Assembly (NCBI RefSeq): GCF_040958095.1
Contig: NC_091154.1
Span: 43,015,452-43,079,451 of the forward strand
Source: Procambarus clarkii
Lineage: Eukaryota > Arthropoda > Malacostraca > Decapoda > Cambaridae
Reading direction: 5' to 3'
DNA length: 64,000 nucleotides
Shown here piece by piece: positions 1 through 12,000 of the stretch. The first letter of the stretch is position 1. The number at the start of each line of letters is the position of its first letter. The notes below the pieces were generated by a model, which searched no databases, was not told where the DNA came from, and saw only the letters and a list, made by a program, of their open reading frames with translations. A program made the position numbers and the translations under genes.

Positions 1-176
<176 letters not shown>

Positions 177-1076
177 CATGGAAGGGACACGAACTCGAGG
201 TGACAAATGCAGGATGACAATCGTGGCTGGAACAAATTCAGAGGATGGGGTGGAACAGGAAGCGTGGATGAAGGGAGTATTCCAGCAAATGTGGGATGAA
301 CTCAGTGAAGGACTGAGGGTAATGAGAGACAGTTGCCAACCTGCAGGATGAACTAAGGGCAGCAAAGGAGGAGATAAGATGCCTGAAGGAGACTTCTCCA
401 CAATACCAGACACAAACCGTGCCTCAGGGAGATAGGAATGCTACTGTGGAGGGGACCTCCACACTCTTATTTGCTGAAATGCTTAAAAAGAGCCCTGAAG
501 CAAGTTAAGGAAGTTGCCATGGAGGTGACTTCCTCTCAGGAAGCAGCTAGATGTACTAGCCGGCTGATAGAGAGAAAAAGAGCAGTAGTAGTAGCAGGCA
601 TTAAAGAGCAAACAGGGACCAGACCAAAGGAGCGGAGAGACAAGGATAAAAACATAGTTACCGAGATCCTTAAAGAGGTAAGGATGGAGGGAACTGAACA
701 AAATGTTGAAAAGGTTTTCAGGCTTGGGAAGTACAACAAGGACAGAGACCGAATGATAAAGGTGGTATTCATGAGCGAAATCACCAAAGAGGAAGTGTTA
801 GCAAGGAAGAGCGGTCTAGCAAATGTAGAAAAATTAAAAAAAAGTCTTCCTGTGGAGGGATATGGCAAGGGAAGAGAGAAAGCAGGCAGCAGATGCAAGG
901 AAGGAGTGCAGGGAGAGAGAAAGGAATCAGGGAGCCACAACCCCAATCCCTACAATCCCAGAGGGGAGTGGGGAACCCTCGTCAAACAGTGCAATAGCCA
1001 CTGGGAGAGCGTCACCACCCCCACATTCTACCCAACAGACACCCTACCTACCCCAACCCCTGTTAGACCCCACTAA
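177..1076 (+). pseudogene. LINE copy 1 ORF1 (nucleic-acid-binding-like protein), broken
   Basis: The coding trace starts near 177 in one frame (helical, charged) and continues around 525-960 in other frames. The segment near 690-790 includes VFRLGKYNKDRD and is clearly homologous to the ORF1 of the LINE at 18,110-18,592 (VFWLGWYNKDRN). The downstream part is rich in Lys and Arg, then Pro. LINE ORF1 proteins usually bind RNA and act as chaperones; no zinc knuckle is visible here, so the function is assigned by position. Frames change at least twice and stops interrupt the first third, so no protein is expected. Confidence 0.65.
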
Positions 1077-1639
1077 ATATCCACCTAAGGCACCCTCCCC
1101 CCATCAACCCCCTCCTCCCACTCCTCCCACCCCCCAAGGACCTTCCTTCTCCCCCATCCCCTAAGCCCTCCCTTCTCCCACATGCCCTCCTGTCTCTCCC
1201 ACCCACAAGCCCTCCGTTCTCCCCCGCCCCCCACTCTCCCCCGCCCCCCACTCTCCCCCACCCCACCTAAGCCTTCCCCTCTCCACCACTCCCCAAAACC
1301 CTCCCCTCTTCCTTACCCACATCAGCCTTCCCTTTCCCCCCACGCCCTCCCCCTTTACTGCCATCCCAAACCCCCCCCCCTTCTCTTCTCTTCATCTCCC
1401 CAACCCTCCCCCTCTCACCCCCCCCCCCACAAACCTCCCCCTCTCACTCCCCCAAACCTCCCCCTCTCATCCCCCCAACCCTCCCCCTCTCACCCACCCA
1501 CCCTTCCCTCCCCCTCCCCCCCCCATCCCGCCCAAGCCCTTCCTCCTCCACCAGTCTCCCCGTACCACATCCTCCCAGCTCCTGCTCACCCCAGACCCCA
1601 CAGGTCCCCCCCAGAGGAGAAGCAGAAGAGAATCAGTTT

Positions 1640-4442
1640 CAGGGTAATGTACTCAAACATAGATGGGATCACAAGCAAGGCAAGTGAACTAAGGGAAAGA
1701 GCACAAGAAGTGAACCCAGATGTAATCGGACTCACTGAAACAAAACTCTCTGGAATCATAACGAATGCCGTGTTTCCCCAGGAGTACACAGTAATAAGGA
1801 AAGAGAGGGGAAGGTAGGGGAGGAGGCGGAGTGGACCTACTCATGAGAAAGGAATGGAGTTTTAAGGAGATGGCTATCCCGGGCTGTGATGGTTTCAGAG
1901 ACTACATAGCAGGCACCATGACAATGGGAGGACCAAGAATAGTAGTAGCAGTAATATATAACCCTCCACCAAATGACAGAAGACCCAGTCAAGAGTATGA
2001 AAACAACAACATGGCAGTTAACACTATAATTGAGAGGGCAGCCTCTGCTGCCTGTAGAAATAGATCTCACCTGCTCATCATGGGGGACTTAAATCATGGA
2101 AGGATTGACTGGGAGAACGAGGAACCGCATGGAGGCGAGGATACATGGGGAGCCAAACTACTGGAGGTGGTGACTAGAAACTTTTTAACCCAGCATGTCA
2201 GAGAACCCACTAGGATGAGAGGAAATGACGAACCAGCGAGACTCGACCTGGTCTTCACCCTGAACGACTCTGACTAAGAGAAATAGGTTTTGAGGCCCCA
2301 GTAGGAATTAGCGACCACAGTGTATGGTGTTTGAGTACTTGATTGAAGAAGGGTTATTGAACTCGAGGATGGGATACCGAAACTAAAAGGTTAGCATACC
2401 GAAAGGGAAACTATGAGGAGATAAGAAAATTCCTAACAGATATAGCATGGGAAACAGAGCTCAGGGAAAAGACGGCCCAAGATATTATGGACTAGATCAC
2501 GCAAAAGTGCAAGGATGCAGCAAACAAGTTTGTCCCAGCCCAAAAGGAAAACAGTGAAATGAAGATGAGAAACCCATGGTTTAATCAGTTATGTAGGCTA
2601 GCTAAGCAACAAAGTAAAAGGGTATAGAGAAACTATAGGAATAACAGGACACTGGAGAGCAGAGAAAGATACCAGAATGCCAGGAACGAATATGTCAAGA
2701 TGAGAAGAGAGGCAGAAAGACAATACGAAAATGACATCGCAAGCAAGGCAAAGACTCGGCCTAAATTGCTGCATAGCCACATCAGGAGAAAAACAACAGT
2801 AAAGGAACAGGTTATGAAATTAAGTATCAGGGCAGAAGGATTCACTACAAACGATAAGGAAGTGTTTGAGGAACTGAATAAGAAATTCTAGGTCATTTTC
2901 ACCTTAGAACAAGGAGAGATAAGAGAGGGAATAGCTAACCAGGAACCACTGGAAGACTTTGAGATTACCAGCGGGGAAGTAAGGAAGTGTTTACTAGAGT
3001 TGGATGTGACAAAGGCTATAGGCCCAGATGGAATCTCCCCTTGGATACAAAAAGGAAGGAGCAGAAGAACTGTGCCTACCACTCTCCATAGTGTATAACA
3101 AATCACTGGCAACAGGGAAACTGCCAGAAATTTGGAAAGCAGCTAACGTAGTCCCGATATACAAGAAAGGGGATAGACAGGAGGCACTGAATTACAGGCC
3201 AGTGTCCCTAACTTGCATACCATGCACGCTGATGGAGAAGATTGTGCGAAGAAAGCTAGTGGAGCACCTGGAGCGAAAGAACTTTGTAACACAGCATCAA
3301 CATGGGTTCAGGGATGGCAGGTCCTGCCTCACAGGGTTACTTGAATTCTAAGACCAGGCAACAAAAATAAGGCAAGAAAGAGAAGGGTGGGCAGACTGCA
3401 TATTTTTGGATTGTCAGAAAGCCTTTGATACAGTACCATACAAGAGACTAGTGAAAAATCTGGAGATGCAGGTTGGAGTGAAAGGGAAGGTACTCCATTG
3501 TATAAAGGAGTACCTAAGCAAGAGGAGACAACGAGCCAGTGTGAGGGGTGAGGTCTCAGATTGCCGAGACGTTACAAGTGGAGTCCAGCAGGGGTCAGTC
3601 CTTGGACCTATACTGTTTCTGATATATGTAAATGAACTCCCAGAGGGTATAGAATCGTTTCTCTCAATGTTTGCCGATGATGCAAAAATTATGAGGAGGA
3701 TTGAAACTGAGGACGATAGTAGGAGGCTACAAGATGACCTAGACAGACTGAGTGAATGGTCCAACAAATGGCTGTTGAAGTTCAACCCGACTAAATGCAA
3801 AGTAATGAAACTAGGCAGTGTAAACAGGAGGCCAGACACAGGATACAGAATAGGAGATGAAGTACTTAATGAAAAGGACAGAGAGAAAGATCTAGGAGTT
3901 GTTATCACACCAAACCTGTCTACTGAAGCCCACATACAAAGAATGACGTCTGCGGCATATGCGAGGCTGGCTAACATCAGAACAGCGTTCAGGAACCTGT
4001 GTAAGGAATCATTTAGAATCTTGTACACCACATATGTAAGACCAATTCTGGAGTATGCGGCCCCCAGCATGGAGCCTGTACCTTGTCAAGCACAAGACGA
4101 AGCTCGAAAAAATCCAAAGGTATGACACTAGACTAGTCCCAGTACTAAGAGGCATGAGTTACGAGGAAAGGGAGCAGGAAATGCACCTTACGACACTGGA
4201 AGACAGAAGAGTAAGGGGAGACATGATCACAACCTACAAAATCCTCAGAGGAATCGACCGGGTAAACAAGGATAAACTATTCAACACTGGTGGAACGCGA
4301 ACAAGGGGACACAGGTGGAAACTAAGTACCCACATAAGCCACAGAGACGTTAGAAGGAACTTTTTCAGTGTCAGAGTAGCTAACGGATGGAATGCATTAG
4401 GCAGTGATGTGGTGGAGGCTGACTCCATACACAGTTTCAAAT
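1640..4442 (+). pseudogene. LINE copy 1 ORF2: AP endonuclease plus reverse transcriptase, broken
   Basis: The endonuclease part (about 1,640-2,277) has MYSNIDGI at its start, the catalytic block LTETKLS and GDLNHGRIDW. The RT part follows with DCQKAFDTVP, GVQQGSVLGP and FADD (3,670-3,681), then the C-terminal region ending near 4,442. Stops or frame changes occur around 1,815, 2,275, 2,890, 3,350 and 4,080. In the RT motif the usual Pro of GVPQGS is Gln. The family nicks DNA and copies its RNA at the nick (target-primed reverse transcription). This copy is dead. Confidence 0.85.
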
Positions 4443-4571
4443 GAAGATATGATAGAGCCCAGTAGGCTCAGGAATCTGTACACCAGTTGATTGACAGTTG
4501 AGAGGCGGGACCAAAGAGCCAAAGCTCAACCCCCGCAAGCACAAATAGGTGAGTACAAATAGGTGGGTGAT

Positions 4572-4623
4572 TACACACACAAACACACACACACATACAC
4601 ACACACACACACAGGGGGGGGGG
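4572..4623. repeat. (CA)n microsatellite and G run between two LINE ends
   Basis: A CA-rich tract follows directly on the GGTGAGTAC tail of copy 1 and ends in a poly-G run at about 4,613-4,630, where the next LINE fragment begins. Confidence 0.9.
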
Positions 4624-5640
4624 AGGGGGGAGACATCAGAGTGGCGAGACGTCACCGGCGGAGTCCCACAGGGCTCAGTACTTGGACCCATCCTGTTTCT
4701 AATATATGTGAACGATATTCCGGAGGGTATAGTCTCATTCCTCTCAATGTTTGCTGATGATGCAAAAATTATGAGAAGAATCAAGACGGATGAAGATAGA
4801 CAGAGACTACAGGATGACCTGGATAAACTGGAGGAATGGTCTACAAAATTGCTGCTAAAGTTCAACCCGGGAAGTGTAAGGTGATGAAATTAGGCGAAGG
4901 GAGCAGGAGGCTGAACACAAAGTATCATCTGGGAGGTGAAATCCTTCAAGAATCAAATAGAGAGAAAGACCTGGGGGTTGATATCACAACGAACCTGTCC
5001 CCAGAGGCCCACATCAAAAGAATATCATCAGCGGCATATGCTAGACTGGCCAACATAAGAACTTCCTTTAGAAACTTGTGTAAAGAATCTTTCAGAACCC
5101 TGTATACCACTTATGTAAGACCAATCCTGGAGTATGCAGCTCCAGCCTGGAGTCCATACCTAGTTAAACACAAGACAAAGTTAGAGAAGATTCAGCGGTA
5201 TGCCACCAGGCTCGTCCCGGAACTGAGAGGATTGAGCTACGAAGAAAGGCTAAAGGAGCTGAACCTTACATCCCTGGAAAACAGAAGAGTAAGGGGAGAC
5301 ATGATAACCACCTACAAAATTCTCAGAGGAATTGACAGGGTGGACAAAGACAAACTATTCAGCACGGGTGGGACACGAACAAGGGGACACAGGTGGGAAC
5401 TTAGTACCCAGATGAGCCACAGAGACGCTAGAAAGAATTTTTTCAGTGTCAGAGTAGTTAATAAATGGAATGCACTAGGAAGTGATGTGGTGGAGGCTGA
5501 CTCCATACACAGTTTCAAATGTAGATATGATGGAGCCCAGTAGGCTCAGGAATCTGTACACCAGTTGATTGACAGTTGAGAGGCGGGACCAAAGAGCCAA
5601 AGCTCAGCCCCCCGCCAGCACAAATAGGTGAGTACACACA
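4624..5640 (+). mobile_element. CR1-group LINE 3' fragment, copy 2 (5'-truncated)
   Basis: This begins within the RT domain (VTGGVPQGSVLGP, then FADDAKIMRR) and runs through the C-terminal region to the same 3' UTR and GGTGAGTAC tail as copy 1. One frame change lies near 4,865. Otherwise 4,836-5,543 is open and aligns with the C-termini at 21,300-21,803 and 43,831-44,328. The 5' truncation is typical of LINE insertion. The tail runs into another CA tract. Confidence 0.85.
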
Positions 5641-5744
5641 CACCCACACTTCAAATTACCTCAGTCCACAATAAACGAGGGAAAAGTAAACACATTATAT
5701 AAATTTATTTCTTTTATTAAACACTTAAGCGATTTACAACGATA

Positions 5745-5805
<61 letters not shown>

Positions 5806-5806
5806 G
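5745..5806. repeat. (TAA)n microsatellite
   Basis: A TAATAA tract abuts the deleted end of the protease pseudogene. Its translation as a leucine run is an artefact. Confidence 0.95.
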
Positions 5807-5811
5807 ACTTC

Positions 5812-6135
5812 TTCTTGGTGGTTTAACCAGCAGACAGATGGGGAGAGGCTTTCATCCTGTCCATCGAAACCGATGGACTGGATGGACTGATCCAATCCCC
5901 TGTCTAGTATAACTATCTCGCTTCTACCTTCATCCTTATTTACATAGAATGTTATCCAATGCCCTATTTTATTACGAGAACCAGACTCCAGAGTGTTGAT
6001 TATGAACACCACAGGTGTTTTTTTATGTATTTTTGTCGCTATTTTCCTTACGTCATCAGCTAGGAAACATCCTAGATAGTTTACCTTATCACTTAAATTA
6101 CTTCTGATCGCCTTATTAATTTTCAAACAATTCAT
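5812..6135 (-). pseudogene. Polinton A adenain-type cysteine protease (PRO), internally deleted
   Basis: The N-terminal half aligns with the protease of element B (28,855-29,436): MNCLKIN start, GCFLADDVRK, and GHWITFYV carrying the catalytic His. After IVILDRG the sequence jumps to the C-terminal GFDGQDESLS, so the segment that should hold the nucleophile Cys is missing. It then runs into a (TAA)n tract at about 5,745-5,805. Adenain-like proteases mature virion proteins in adenoviruses and Polintons. Here catalysis is impossible. The gene lies just downstream of the capsid gene, as in element B. Confidence 0.8.
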
Positions 6136-6190
6136 ATTAATATTTATCCTCGGGTATCACAAATAACGCGACGATCTGCGTTAATGCTGA

Positions 6191-7477
6191 TCACACTGTT
6201 GTAGACCCGTAAACTAGAATGACTTTATTTCTAGCCACACCGCGTTTAAATTCCAAAGCGATCCGCAGATTACCACTTTTTTCAATCGGGATGGTGTCAT
6301 CTATATCCTCAGGTTGTAAATTAAAGGCCAGTATGGTTCCACCATTCACATATGTAGCATAAGACAATATATTGTCTTTATCGAAGCCTAAGGCTTGCAA
6401 TGCAGTGTAATACAACTTGGCGCAGTTATGAGGGAAGTCGCACCCAATATTGACAATATTAGTGCTATTCTGGGATATTAATACTTTACTAAGCTCGCAG
6501 TTTTCCAAATAAAGCGGGTTGCGATTATATGCACCAGACACTGCCTCCATATCAAGGATGATCATATATAAATGTTCTGGTATAACAGTCCCCCATGGTT
6601 GGTCCATTGTTATCGAACGCTGACCTGTACCATATATATATGTTTTGTATAATTTTTTTTAAAAGTATACGTAATAGAAGAGTTGTTCTGCACCATGGCT
6701 TTATTAACGGCTATTAGTCCTTCAGGGTACGGCAATACCCGATCCACCCATAGACGTGTAGACTTGATATTGTATTTAAAATTAGCGTGTTCATTATCGC
6801 TGAGTATAAGCCATTTATCAGGTTGAAGTTCGAGGCGCACCCTTATGTCCACATTATCCAAAACGTATCCACTAACTGATGTGACATCCAGCATTAGTTT
6901 AAAACAAGTATTCACCCCACTCGTTTTCATATCAGTCATCCTCTGCTTCTCCCCTGCCGAGGCGTTAGTGAAATAACCAGCTTCAATTTTACCAGGATCG
7001 ACACGGTTAAAAAACTGTGACAGTTTATCATAGCGGTTAACCTTACACCCAGAAATTGTAGATCATAACTTTACATACGAACAGAATGAGAATAATGAGC
7101 TGGTTTCAACTACTGTTTCGTTTAAATACACAATAGTGGATTTTAATAGTTTGCGATAATCCATTCACTAACGAGACGTTTTTAGCGTCCCCTAAAGGTG
7201 TTGTTCCATCTTCTTCGGTTAGATCAATAGACAACTCCAAAGCTATAGATGATAAATCCACCAGTTGGCCATTCACTCCCTTGATGATGAATTCCAGATA
7301 GGTGTCTGTAAACTTATTATTGACCCCAGAATTCACAGGTAATACATCCACCGTTTGTCTACTTGCAATTGTTGATTCTACCAATCGAGGGGAAAATACT
7401 TTAGGAAAGGCTTCACTAACAGCAGCTGTATAGTGTTCTAATGGCACCTGGGGGCCAAGAGCGTTATATCCGGCCAT
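6191..7477 (-). pseudogene. Polinton A major capsid protein (double jelly-roll type), frameshifted
   Basis: Three collinear ORF pieces (7,477-7,106; 6,939-6,610; 6,607-6,191) align end to end with the 433-residue capsid ORF of element B. Matching blocks include LVESTIASRQ against MIESTITSRK, LDNVDIRVRLEL against LDNVDVRIRLEL, and MDQPWGTVIPEHLY against MDQPWGGVIPEKLY. Breaks are a frame change near 7,140, a stop in the stretch before 6,939 and a frame change near 6,650. Polinton capsid proteins of this type build the icosahedral shell. The pVI-like gene lies 5' and the protease 3', the same neighbours as in B. Confidence 0.85.
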
Positions 7478-7515
7478 GTTCGCGCTTTAGACAACACCAG
7501 CCGAGTGAGAAGAAT

Positions 7516-7922
7516 TTATGACAACACATCATTATATTTCGCTTTAGTAAAACGTTTGACGTTTACTAATTTTTTTGTTTGTTTATTCTTTTTCTGCAGT
7601 CTTCCGCCTATCATTTGCTTCCCCACTCCTTTCAATGTTTCAACTCCGTGTTTCTTAAGAGATTGTTTGAAAGTTTGTTTGTCATTATTGATGTCGTCTA
7701 GTACGTTCTGCCCCAAGCTAAGCGCAGCCGGAGCCAGTGTTCTCATGATAAAGGGCGCCGTTCGACGCGCTATTCCGCTTAAAAAAAGAAAAATATTCAT
7801 CCTCCGCACGTATAACGTCTACTGCTGTTGAAAATCCGTATATCATCAGTCCCCCCACCTCTAGGAGGGGTTAACAGAATGAATAATTCCTCAACAGTGG
7901 GGGGAATAAAGTGGACACGCAT
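7516..7922 (-). pseudogene. Polinton A pVI-like minor virion protein, frameshifted
   Basis: The trace starts at an ATG at 7,922 with MRVHFIPPTVEE, matching the B copy start MRVNFIPPSVDE. A TGA and a slip in a T run near 7,795 move the frame into the 97-residue ORF 7,809-7,516 (TAPFIMRTLAPAALSLGQNV, then a basic Lys-rich tail). A hydrophobic or amphipathic segment followed by a basic tail resembles the minor capsid or core proteins of adintoviruses and adenovirus pVI, which line the capsid interior. Assignment is by composition, position and B homology. Confidence 0.65.
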
Positions 7923-7969
7923 TTCTCTGCTTGTTTCAGACGAATGAGAGTGGCGGGAAAGCGTTGTTG

Positions 7970-8865
7970 TTATATACCTCCTGCTACAGGACGTACATGC
8001 AAGACTGCTATGGTGCTCCCAGGTTCATCAAAATGTATTGGGTTACCATCTTGATCCCTAATAGTGATGGTGATGCTGTCTATCATGTTGGTGTTAAGAC
8101 GCACATATAGTTTTTTATTGTTGCTGTTATCACTTCCACTTAGGAAGATTACATCCAAAATATTTACAGACTGGTTCCCATATCTAGTAGAAGAGATTTT
8201 ATCGCAATAAACACACAGAATATCAACTCCTCCTCTAGGCATTGGCGAGAATAGACATGTGTTAACTACACTCGAGGCATACTGACGTTTTGCGAATATG
8301 TCATATTCACTTTCTGGAACTACGCGCAGCACTTTCCCAAAAGCTGTCCCAAATGATAATGTAGCTCTACTGATGTTTTTATGCCCCGTTGCAGAGCCAA
8401 TATCTCATCACTAATCACAGTAGTGAACTTGTTTCGATTGGAGGAAGAATCATATTTAATAAAATGCGTTCCGTATTTAGGTGAAAATTGTTTTAATGCC
8501 TTTCCTAAAAAACTCAGTTTATCATTACTTAAAAATATGGCCTCTATTTCTGTATTAATTGCGGTATTAATTTCTTTTATATTTCCGGCCAAAACATCAG
8601 ATGATAATAAATGCTTTGAATACATGTATTTCCCCTCGCTCACTTTCTCATACGTAACGCCTACACGTATATATGCCTCGGGATTATCACGCTTAATAAC
8701 GTAATGGGAAGTGGGGAGGAGTAATTTTTGTAGACACATTTCATAACTCCTCCTGGGATCTAATTATAGCTGATTAAACAATCGATTTTGCAACGACGCG
8801 GGGATGTTATTTGGGAATAAATGCGTATCTGATACGCTGGTGGCGTATATCACGTGAGTATCCAT
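7970..8865 (-). pseudogene. Polinton A penton-like minor capsid protein, one stop and one frameshift
   Basis: The ATG at 8,865 gives MDTHVIYATSVSDT, aligned with MDSHVIYTTSISNT in B. Codon 34 is TAA (8,764-8,766). The frame resumes to about 8,380, where a frame change leads into ORF 8,332-7,970 with CVYCDKISSTRYGN and AVLHVRP near the end. The paired N-terminal FPNN block and C-terminal VYCD/LHxRP blocks recall the minor capsid (penton-like) protein of Polintons. The B copy is intact at this frameshift but has its own stop elsewhere, which shows that this is one gene of about 298 codons. Confidence 0.75.
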
Positions 8866-8926
8866 CGTTCTATCTCCTTAGACTGCTTTTTGCCGAGTAA
8901 AGCTAGTTACATATTACATACACATA

Positions 8927-8941
8927 TATACACTCACCTTT
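8927..8941 (-). promoter_or_regulatory. 15-nt non-coding motif conserved between Polintons A and B
   Basis: On the minus strand AAAGGTGAGTGTATA overlaps the stop of the small basic protein gene by one base and precedes the penton-like gene. The identical 15-mer lies at the same place in B (26,033-26,047). It could be a late promoter (TATA follows) or a splice donor (AG|GTGAGT). See the findings. Confidence 0.5.
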
Positions 8942-9024
8942 TAATATACGATCCAGGAAGCATTCCTTTTACTGTGAGGATCAATCTTTGCAGTTGCCTT
9001 TCTCTTAACTGAAGGAGCCCTCAT
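8941..9024 (-). pseudogene. Polinton A small basic protein, 5'-truncated
   Basis: An open stretch of 27 codons (MRAPSVKRKATAKID to SWIVY) ends at TAA. Its C-terminus and the sequence after its stop match the 47-codon gene of B (APWLAY, same downstream motif). Upstream codons remain readable to about 9,045, where the R2-clade insertion begins. Function unknown; basic, probably a virion component by position. Confidence 0.55.
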
Positions 9025-9044
9025 ACACTTGACTGCTTGCCGTA

Positions 9045-12000
9045 GTATTGCAGAATAAATCTCGCGGTGTAGAAGCATTCAAAAGCCACTGCGCGCGTCC
9101 TTTCCGGAGACTGGAAAGTAACCCCCCACTGAGGTGGAGCCAGCTCGTCTCTTTCCATTCTGGGAGGCACTATTCTCTAGACCCACATCACCGGACCGCC
9201 GCCCAATTCGTGACCGTGATCCAGTTATCAGCAACTAGGGGACCCAATAAAACCAGAGGAAATCCTTGTTGCTCTCAAGGCAAGGAGCAATGCTGCTCCC
9301 GGCCCAGACGGTATCACTATACGTTTACTTAAAGCTATACCAATCAGGGTGTTTGCAAAACTGTTTAATCTGTGGTTGGTAAACGAATCCCTGCCACAAT
9401 CTTTTTGCAAGAATAAGACAGTGCTGTTACCTAAGAAACCTAACCCAGAAACTCCTTCCCATTATCGCCCCATAACCATGTCATCTACGATAGGGAGGCT
9501 GTTCCATAAGATTCTGAGCAGCAGACTCTCCGAGGCAGTCAGGATCGACAGGTGGCAAAAGGCCTTCGTCCCTGTGGACAAATGCCCTGAAAACCTGGTG
9601 ATCCTGGATGCCCTCCTAGCTAAGGCTCGTGCGCTCAAGCACAACACGCATCTAGCGTTTCTGGATATGGAGAAGGCTTTCGATAGCGTCTCCCATCCAG
9701 CCATCCATCGGTCATGAAACGTAAAGGCATTCCAAAGCCTTTAAGGACATACATAATGTCGGGCTATGATCGGTCCTCAACCGTAATAACCAGTCAAGGG
9801 GAGAAGTCGAAGGACATGCTGATCACTAGAGGGGTGAAACAGAGTGACCCCCTGTCTCCATTTCTCTTCAACCTAATAATTGATGAGGCAATTACTAGGG
9901 CTAAGGACTTGGGGCTAGGGGTTGGACTGGGGGGGCGAAACGATAGCAGCATTAGCGTTCTCTGACGATCTGGTTGTGGCAGCAGAAACCACTGCTGGAC
10001 TACAGACACTCATAACAAGTATTTGCCAAGTATATAAAGTAAACAAGTATAAAGTAAATGCTTCGAAATGCCATACACTAAGCATAGCGATCGATGCACA
10101 TCGCAAGACGTGGCATGTCCCCACCAGGAAGGCATACTACGTCGGGGATGATGAAATCGGTACTATGAGTGTGGCGGACGAGTATAAGTACTTAGGAATA
10201 CTTATCAGGGCCGGGGGCAGAAACTTATCCTATGGTTCCCTGTTTGAGGACGGCCTGACGAACATCACTAAGGCGCCACTCAAACCCCAACAGAGGCTAT
10301 ACCTACTAAAATACCACCTAATCCTCAAGATTAACCACCGGCTTGTTCTCGGACGCGTGTTTAAGACGGAATTAGCGAGGCTTGACCGGCGGCTGCGGCA
10401 TGCCATTCGTGGCTGGCTGAGGCTGCCGCATGATACCCCTAATGCCTATTTTCATGCAGACGTGAAGGACGGTGGACTAGGAATACCCGACTTTGCCACA
10501 TCAATCCGCCTACAGAAGAACAAGTGGCTCGGGGCGTTAGTAGAATCTGAGGATCCAGTGGTAGTGGCAGCGGCTCTCCTACCCGCATTCCAAGCGCGAA
10601 TGCGTCGATGGGTAGACCCAACCACGGCCACCGGAACCCCTACTAACAGAACGACTGAGCGCTCTAGGAAGTGGAAAGCAAAACTGTATAACATGGTCGA
10701 CCGTGCCGGCCTTGCATCCTCTTGTGAGGTTCCATCTTGCCACAAGTGGGTCGCATCCGGTACCCGTCTGCTAAGCAGAAGAGATTTTGTTCACGCCATC
10801 CAGATCAGGGCAAAAACTGTAGCCACGCCGTCTAGAGCAGTTAGGGATAGACCCGAGGCTTCTGGTCTCTGTGATGCTTGCCAGAAACCAGGGACCCTGG
10901 GCCACATATCCCAGGCATGCGACAAGACACATGGGGCTCGGGTGAAACGTCATGACGATATCACCCGGTTCGTAGCCGGCCGCCTGCGGCAAAGAGGTCT
11001 TGAGATGGAACGTCAAGTCCGTATACCGGATGGACGGACCTTCTGTAAGCCCGACATCATAGCTTGCAATGGTGATGAGGCCTTTATATTAGACTCCCAG
11101 GTCTCTGCTGATAACTTCCCACTCTCCCGTCCACATCAGAGCAAGTGCGACAAGTACGGCACCCCAGAGATCCTTCAAAAGATCAGGGAATATACCGGGA
11201 AGCACACAGCATCTGCCTCTTCAATAACCCTTAATTGGAGGGGAGCATGGTGCAAGGAGAGGGTGCGTGGTCTACAGGATATGGGACTCACCAAGAGCGA
11301 CCTTGAGATTTGCTCTGTGAAAGCCCTGACCTGGACATATTCCATCTACAGAATATGGTTCATGACCACATCTAGGGACAGACCACCTTAGTCCCAGGAT
11401 CACCATGCACAGGGTGCATAAGGGTTAATATAATCTCGCTTAGGTGAACCGCAGCCAGGATAGCTGGTAGCCAGCTATCTAAGCAGAGTCGTCATCTGGA
11501 GTACCACTTCTCCAAATGGTGTCTCAAAAGAGGGTGGATGACCTGGCCGGAGCCCACAAGTGGGTAAGGCGGCGGCTGGAGGGACCCCCATGCGCATACG
11601 TGATATCCCTCCCGCTCCGGGGCCTTGTTAGGAGCTTCCAATATGAATAGTTTTCCATGTATGCCGATGTCAAGTCATCAATCCTGCCGCTTAGGCAGCC
11701 TGCTGTTTTGGCCTTCAGCGTTAGTTCTTTTTTAATGATATACTGTGCACCTCTCCCTTTGTGCTGTGTCCCATATAAGAAAAACCAAATACAAAAGAAT
11801 TTTCCATTTCATGTATGTCTTTTTCAGGTTATTATTGTGTGTTATTAGTATAATCTTAACTCCTGTGGGTTGTGATGAGATCTGCCATTTATGAGTATTT
11901 TAGTTTGTGTTTGATTGGGAATTAGGTATGCTTAGGGGTGCCTTCTCGCCATGCCCTGTGGCTGGGGGGATTGGTGCCCTGAAGCTACATAAACACCCTA

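Larger units (their letters stand above)
177..4571 (+). mobile_element. CR1-group non-LTR retrotransposon, copy 1 (decayed, near full length)
   Basis: Order seen is ORF1-like region, a C-rich proline-coding linker (about 1,040-1,610), apurinic-type endonuclease, reverse transcriptase and a short 3' UTR ending in repeats of AATAGGTGAGTAC. The same layout recurs at 18,100-21,908. The 3' UTR includes a block with GAGGCGGGACCAAAGAG that is shared by all copies in the window. This copy extends about 350 bp further 5' than the 18-kb copy. Placement in the CR1/L2 group rests on the RT and endonuclease sequence style and the lack of RNase H; the exact clade is uncertain. Confidence 0.85.

Noticed and set aside
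3414..4070. 218-residue minus-strand ORF opposite the LINE RT
   Set aside because: Antisense shadow of the RT coding frame, as is the similar ORF at 4,437-4,865.
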